DNA of 5,783 nucleotides from Bifidobacterium breve. GTDB lineage: Bacteria; Actinomycetota; Acidimicrobiia; IMCC26256; PALSA-555. The stretch covers positions 1 to 5,783 of the forward strand of contig CAMDCC010000197.1 of NCBI GenBank assembly GCA_945889545.1, in the 5' to 3' direction. The notes below the pieces were generated by a model. The model searched no databases. It was given only the letters and a program-made list of their open reading frames with translations, and was not told where the DNA came from. Made by a program: the position numbers and the translations under genes. Shown here piece after piece: positions 5,178-5,783 of this stretch. Numbering within the stretch: position 1 is the stretch's first letter; each line of letters starts with the position of its first letter.

Positions 5178-5783
5178 TGCCCACCGACATCACCGAGTCG
5201 CGCGTCGAGGCGCCGATTGGATCGATCCAGCTGTTTCGCGGTGGCGCAGGCCCGCAACTCGTGTATCTGCACTCCGCCGGCGGTGAGACGCCCCACGAGC
5301 TGCTCACCGATCTGGCCGACGATTTCGATGTGATCGCGCCGATCTTCCCCGGCTTCGGTGAGTCGGAGGGTGGTGACGACATCGACTCAATGGAAGACGC
5401 GGTCTTCCATCTCCTCGATCTGTGGGAGCTGCTCGCGCTCGAACAACCAGCCGTCGCGGGCGTGTCGCTCGGCGGTTGGATGGCTCTCGAGCTCGCGACG
5501 CGCTACCCGAACCACGCGAGTGCCCTCGTGCTCGTGAACTCGGTCGGGCTGTACCTCGCCGAAGCCCCGATCGCCGAGCTCTTCGGGCGTCCACCGAACG
5601 AGCTCGCCGAGATGCTCTTCGCCGATCAGTCGCACCCGATCGCGCAGGTCATGCACGAGATGGCCAACTTCGCCGGCGACGTGGGCAAGGAAGTGGAGAT
5701 CCCGATCGAGCTCATCATCCCGATGTGGAAGGCGCTCGGCGCGACCGCGCGGCTGGGATGGGATCCCTACCTCCACAACCCGA
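5177..5783 (+). CDS. Alpha/beta hydrolase, partial at the right edge
   Basis: The first 202 residues are present. The fold signs are LVYLHSAGGETPHELL (28-43; oxyanion-hole region after strand 3), DVIAPIFPGFGESEGG (51-66), and the nucleophile elbow AGVSLGGWMALELATRYP (94-111) with Ser97. ALVLVNSVGLYLAEAPIAELF (116-136) leads into the lid region. The catalytic Asp and His should follow beyond the edge; the sequence ends at WDPYLHNP, which in this family shortly precedes the acid. Family members cleave esters, lactones, epoxides, carbon-halogen or C-C bonds. Given the overlap with the monooxygenase, it may hydrolyse that enzyme's product. The ATG at 5177 is embedded in the stop codon of the preceding gene. 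The enzyme is cytoplasmic, with no signal peptide. Confidence 0.88.
   Translation, partial: MPTDITESRVEAPIGSIQLFRGGAGPQLVYLHSAGGETPHELLTDLADDFDVIAPIFPGFGESEGGDDIDSMEDAVFHLLDLWELLALEQPAVAGVSLGGWMALELATRYPNHASALVLVNSVGLYLAEAPIAELFGRPPNELAEMLFADQSHPIAQVMHEMANFAGDVGKEVEIPIELIIPMWKALGATARLGWDPYLHNP

Overview
The window reads as chromosomal DNA of a GC-rich actinobacterium, probably a member of the class Acidimicrobiia. The reasons are the GTG and TTG starts, starts without a clear Shine-Dalgarno that have TANNNT-like boxes 8-9 nt upstream, a DinB/MDMPI-fold protein of the mycothiol-dependent type, a secreted L,D-transpeptidase with a Thr/Pro linker (TTTTTLPPTTTTTL), and an F420/flavin-type luciferase-like monooxygenase. 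The taxon is an inference from gene content and style; no marker gene is present.

Layout, left to right. (1) 1-442, minus: a DinB/maleylpyruvate-isomerase-family protein, cut by the left edge. A promoter-like pair and a perfect palindrome (GTGA-N6-TCAC) lie upstream of it. (2) 490-1152, minus: a class I SAM-dependent methyltransferase. (3) 1149-1991, minus: an SMP-30/gluconolactonase-type beta-propeller hydrolase, upstream of the methyltransferase and overlapping it by ATGA, so the two form an operon. (4) 2012-3053: a self-contained block. A plus-strand gene (2085-3035) encodes an AbiEi-like N-terminal region joined to a DUF559 (Vsr-like PD-(D/E)XK) nuclease domain. Each end of the block carries a 47-nt imperfect palindrome of one family. 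(5) 3061-3966, minus: a membrane-anchored L,D-transpeptidase. (6) 4014-5177, plus: a luciferase-like monooxygenase, followed with a one-base overlap by (7) 5177-5783, plus: an alpha/beta hydrolase cut by the right edge.

The notable part is block 4. It lies on the opposite strand between two minus-strand genes. Its upstream palindrome abuts the ribosome binding site, and its downstream palindrome supplies the last eleven codons (counting one shared with flanking sequence) and the stop codon. The four 20-nt palindrome arms fall into an outer pair (19/20 alike) and an inner pair (18/20 alike), a better match than inside either hairpin (17/20 and 16/20). This looks like a small nuclease-gene cassette with complex terminal repeats, either mobile or spread by recombination, loosely comparable to REP/RAYT systems but with a DUF559 nuclease in place of a tyrosine transposase. 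Mobility is a hypothesis. An alternative is that the upstream palindrome is an operator read by the AbiEi-like domain.

The remaining genes are ordinary metabolic and cell-wall functions. The monooxygenase and hydrolase probably act in sequence on one organic substrate. The SMP-30 hydrolase and methyltransferase are co-translated, but their substrates cannot be read from the sequence. No RNA genes, CRISPR arrays or intact insertion sequences were seen.
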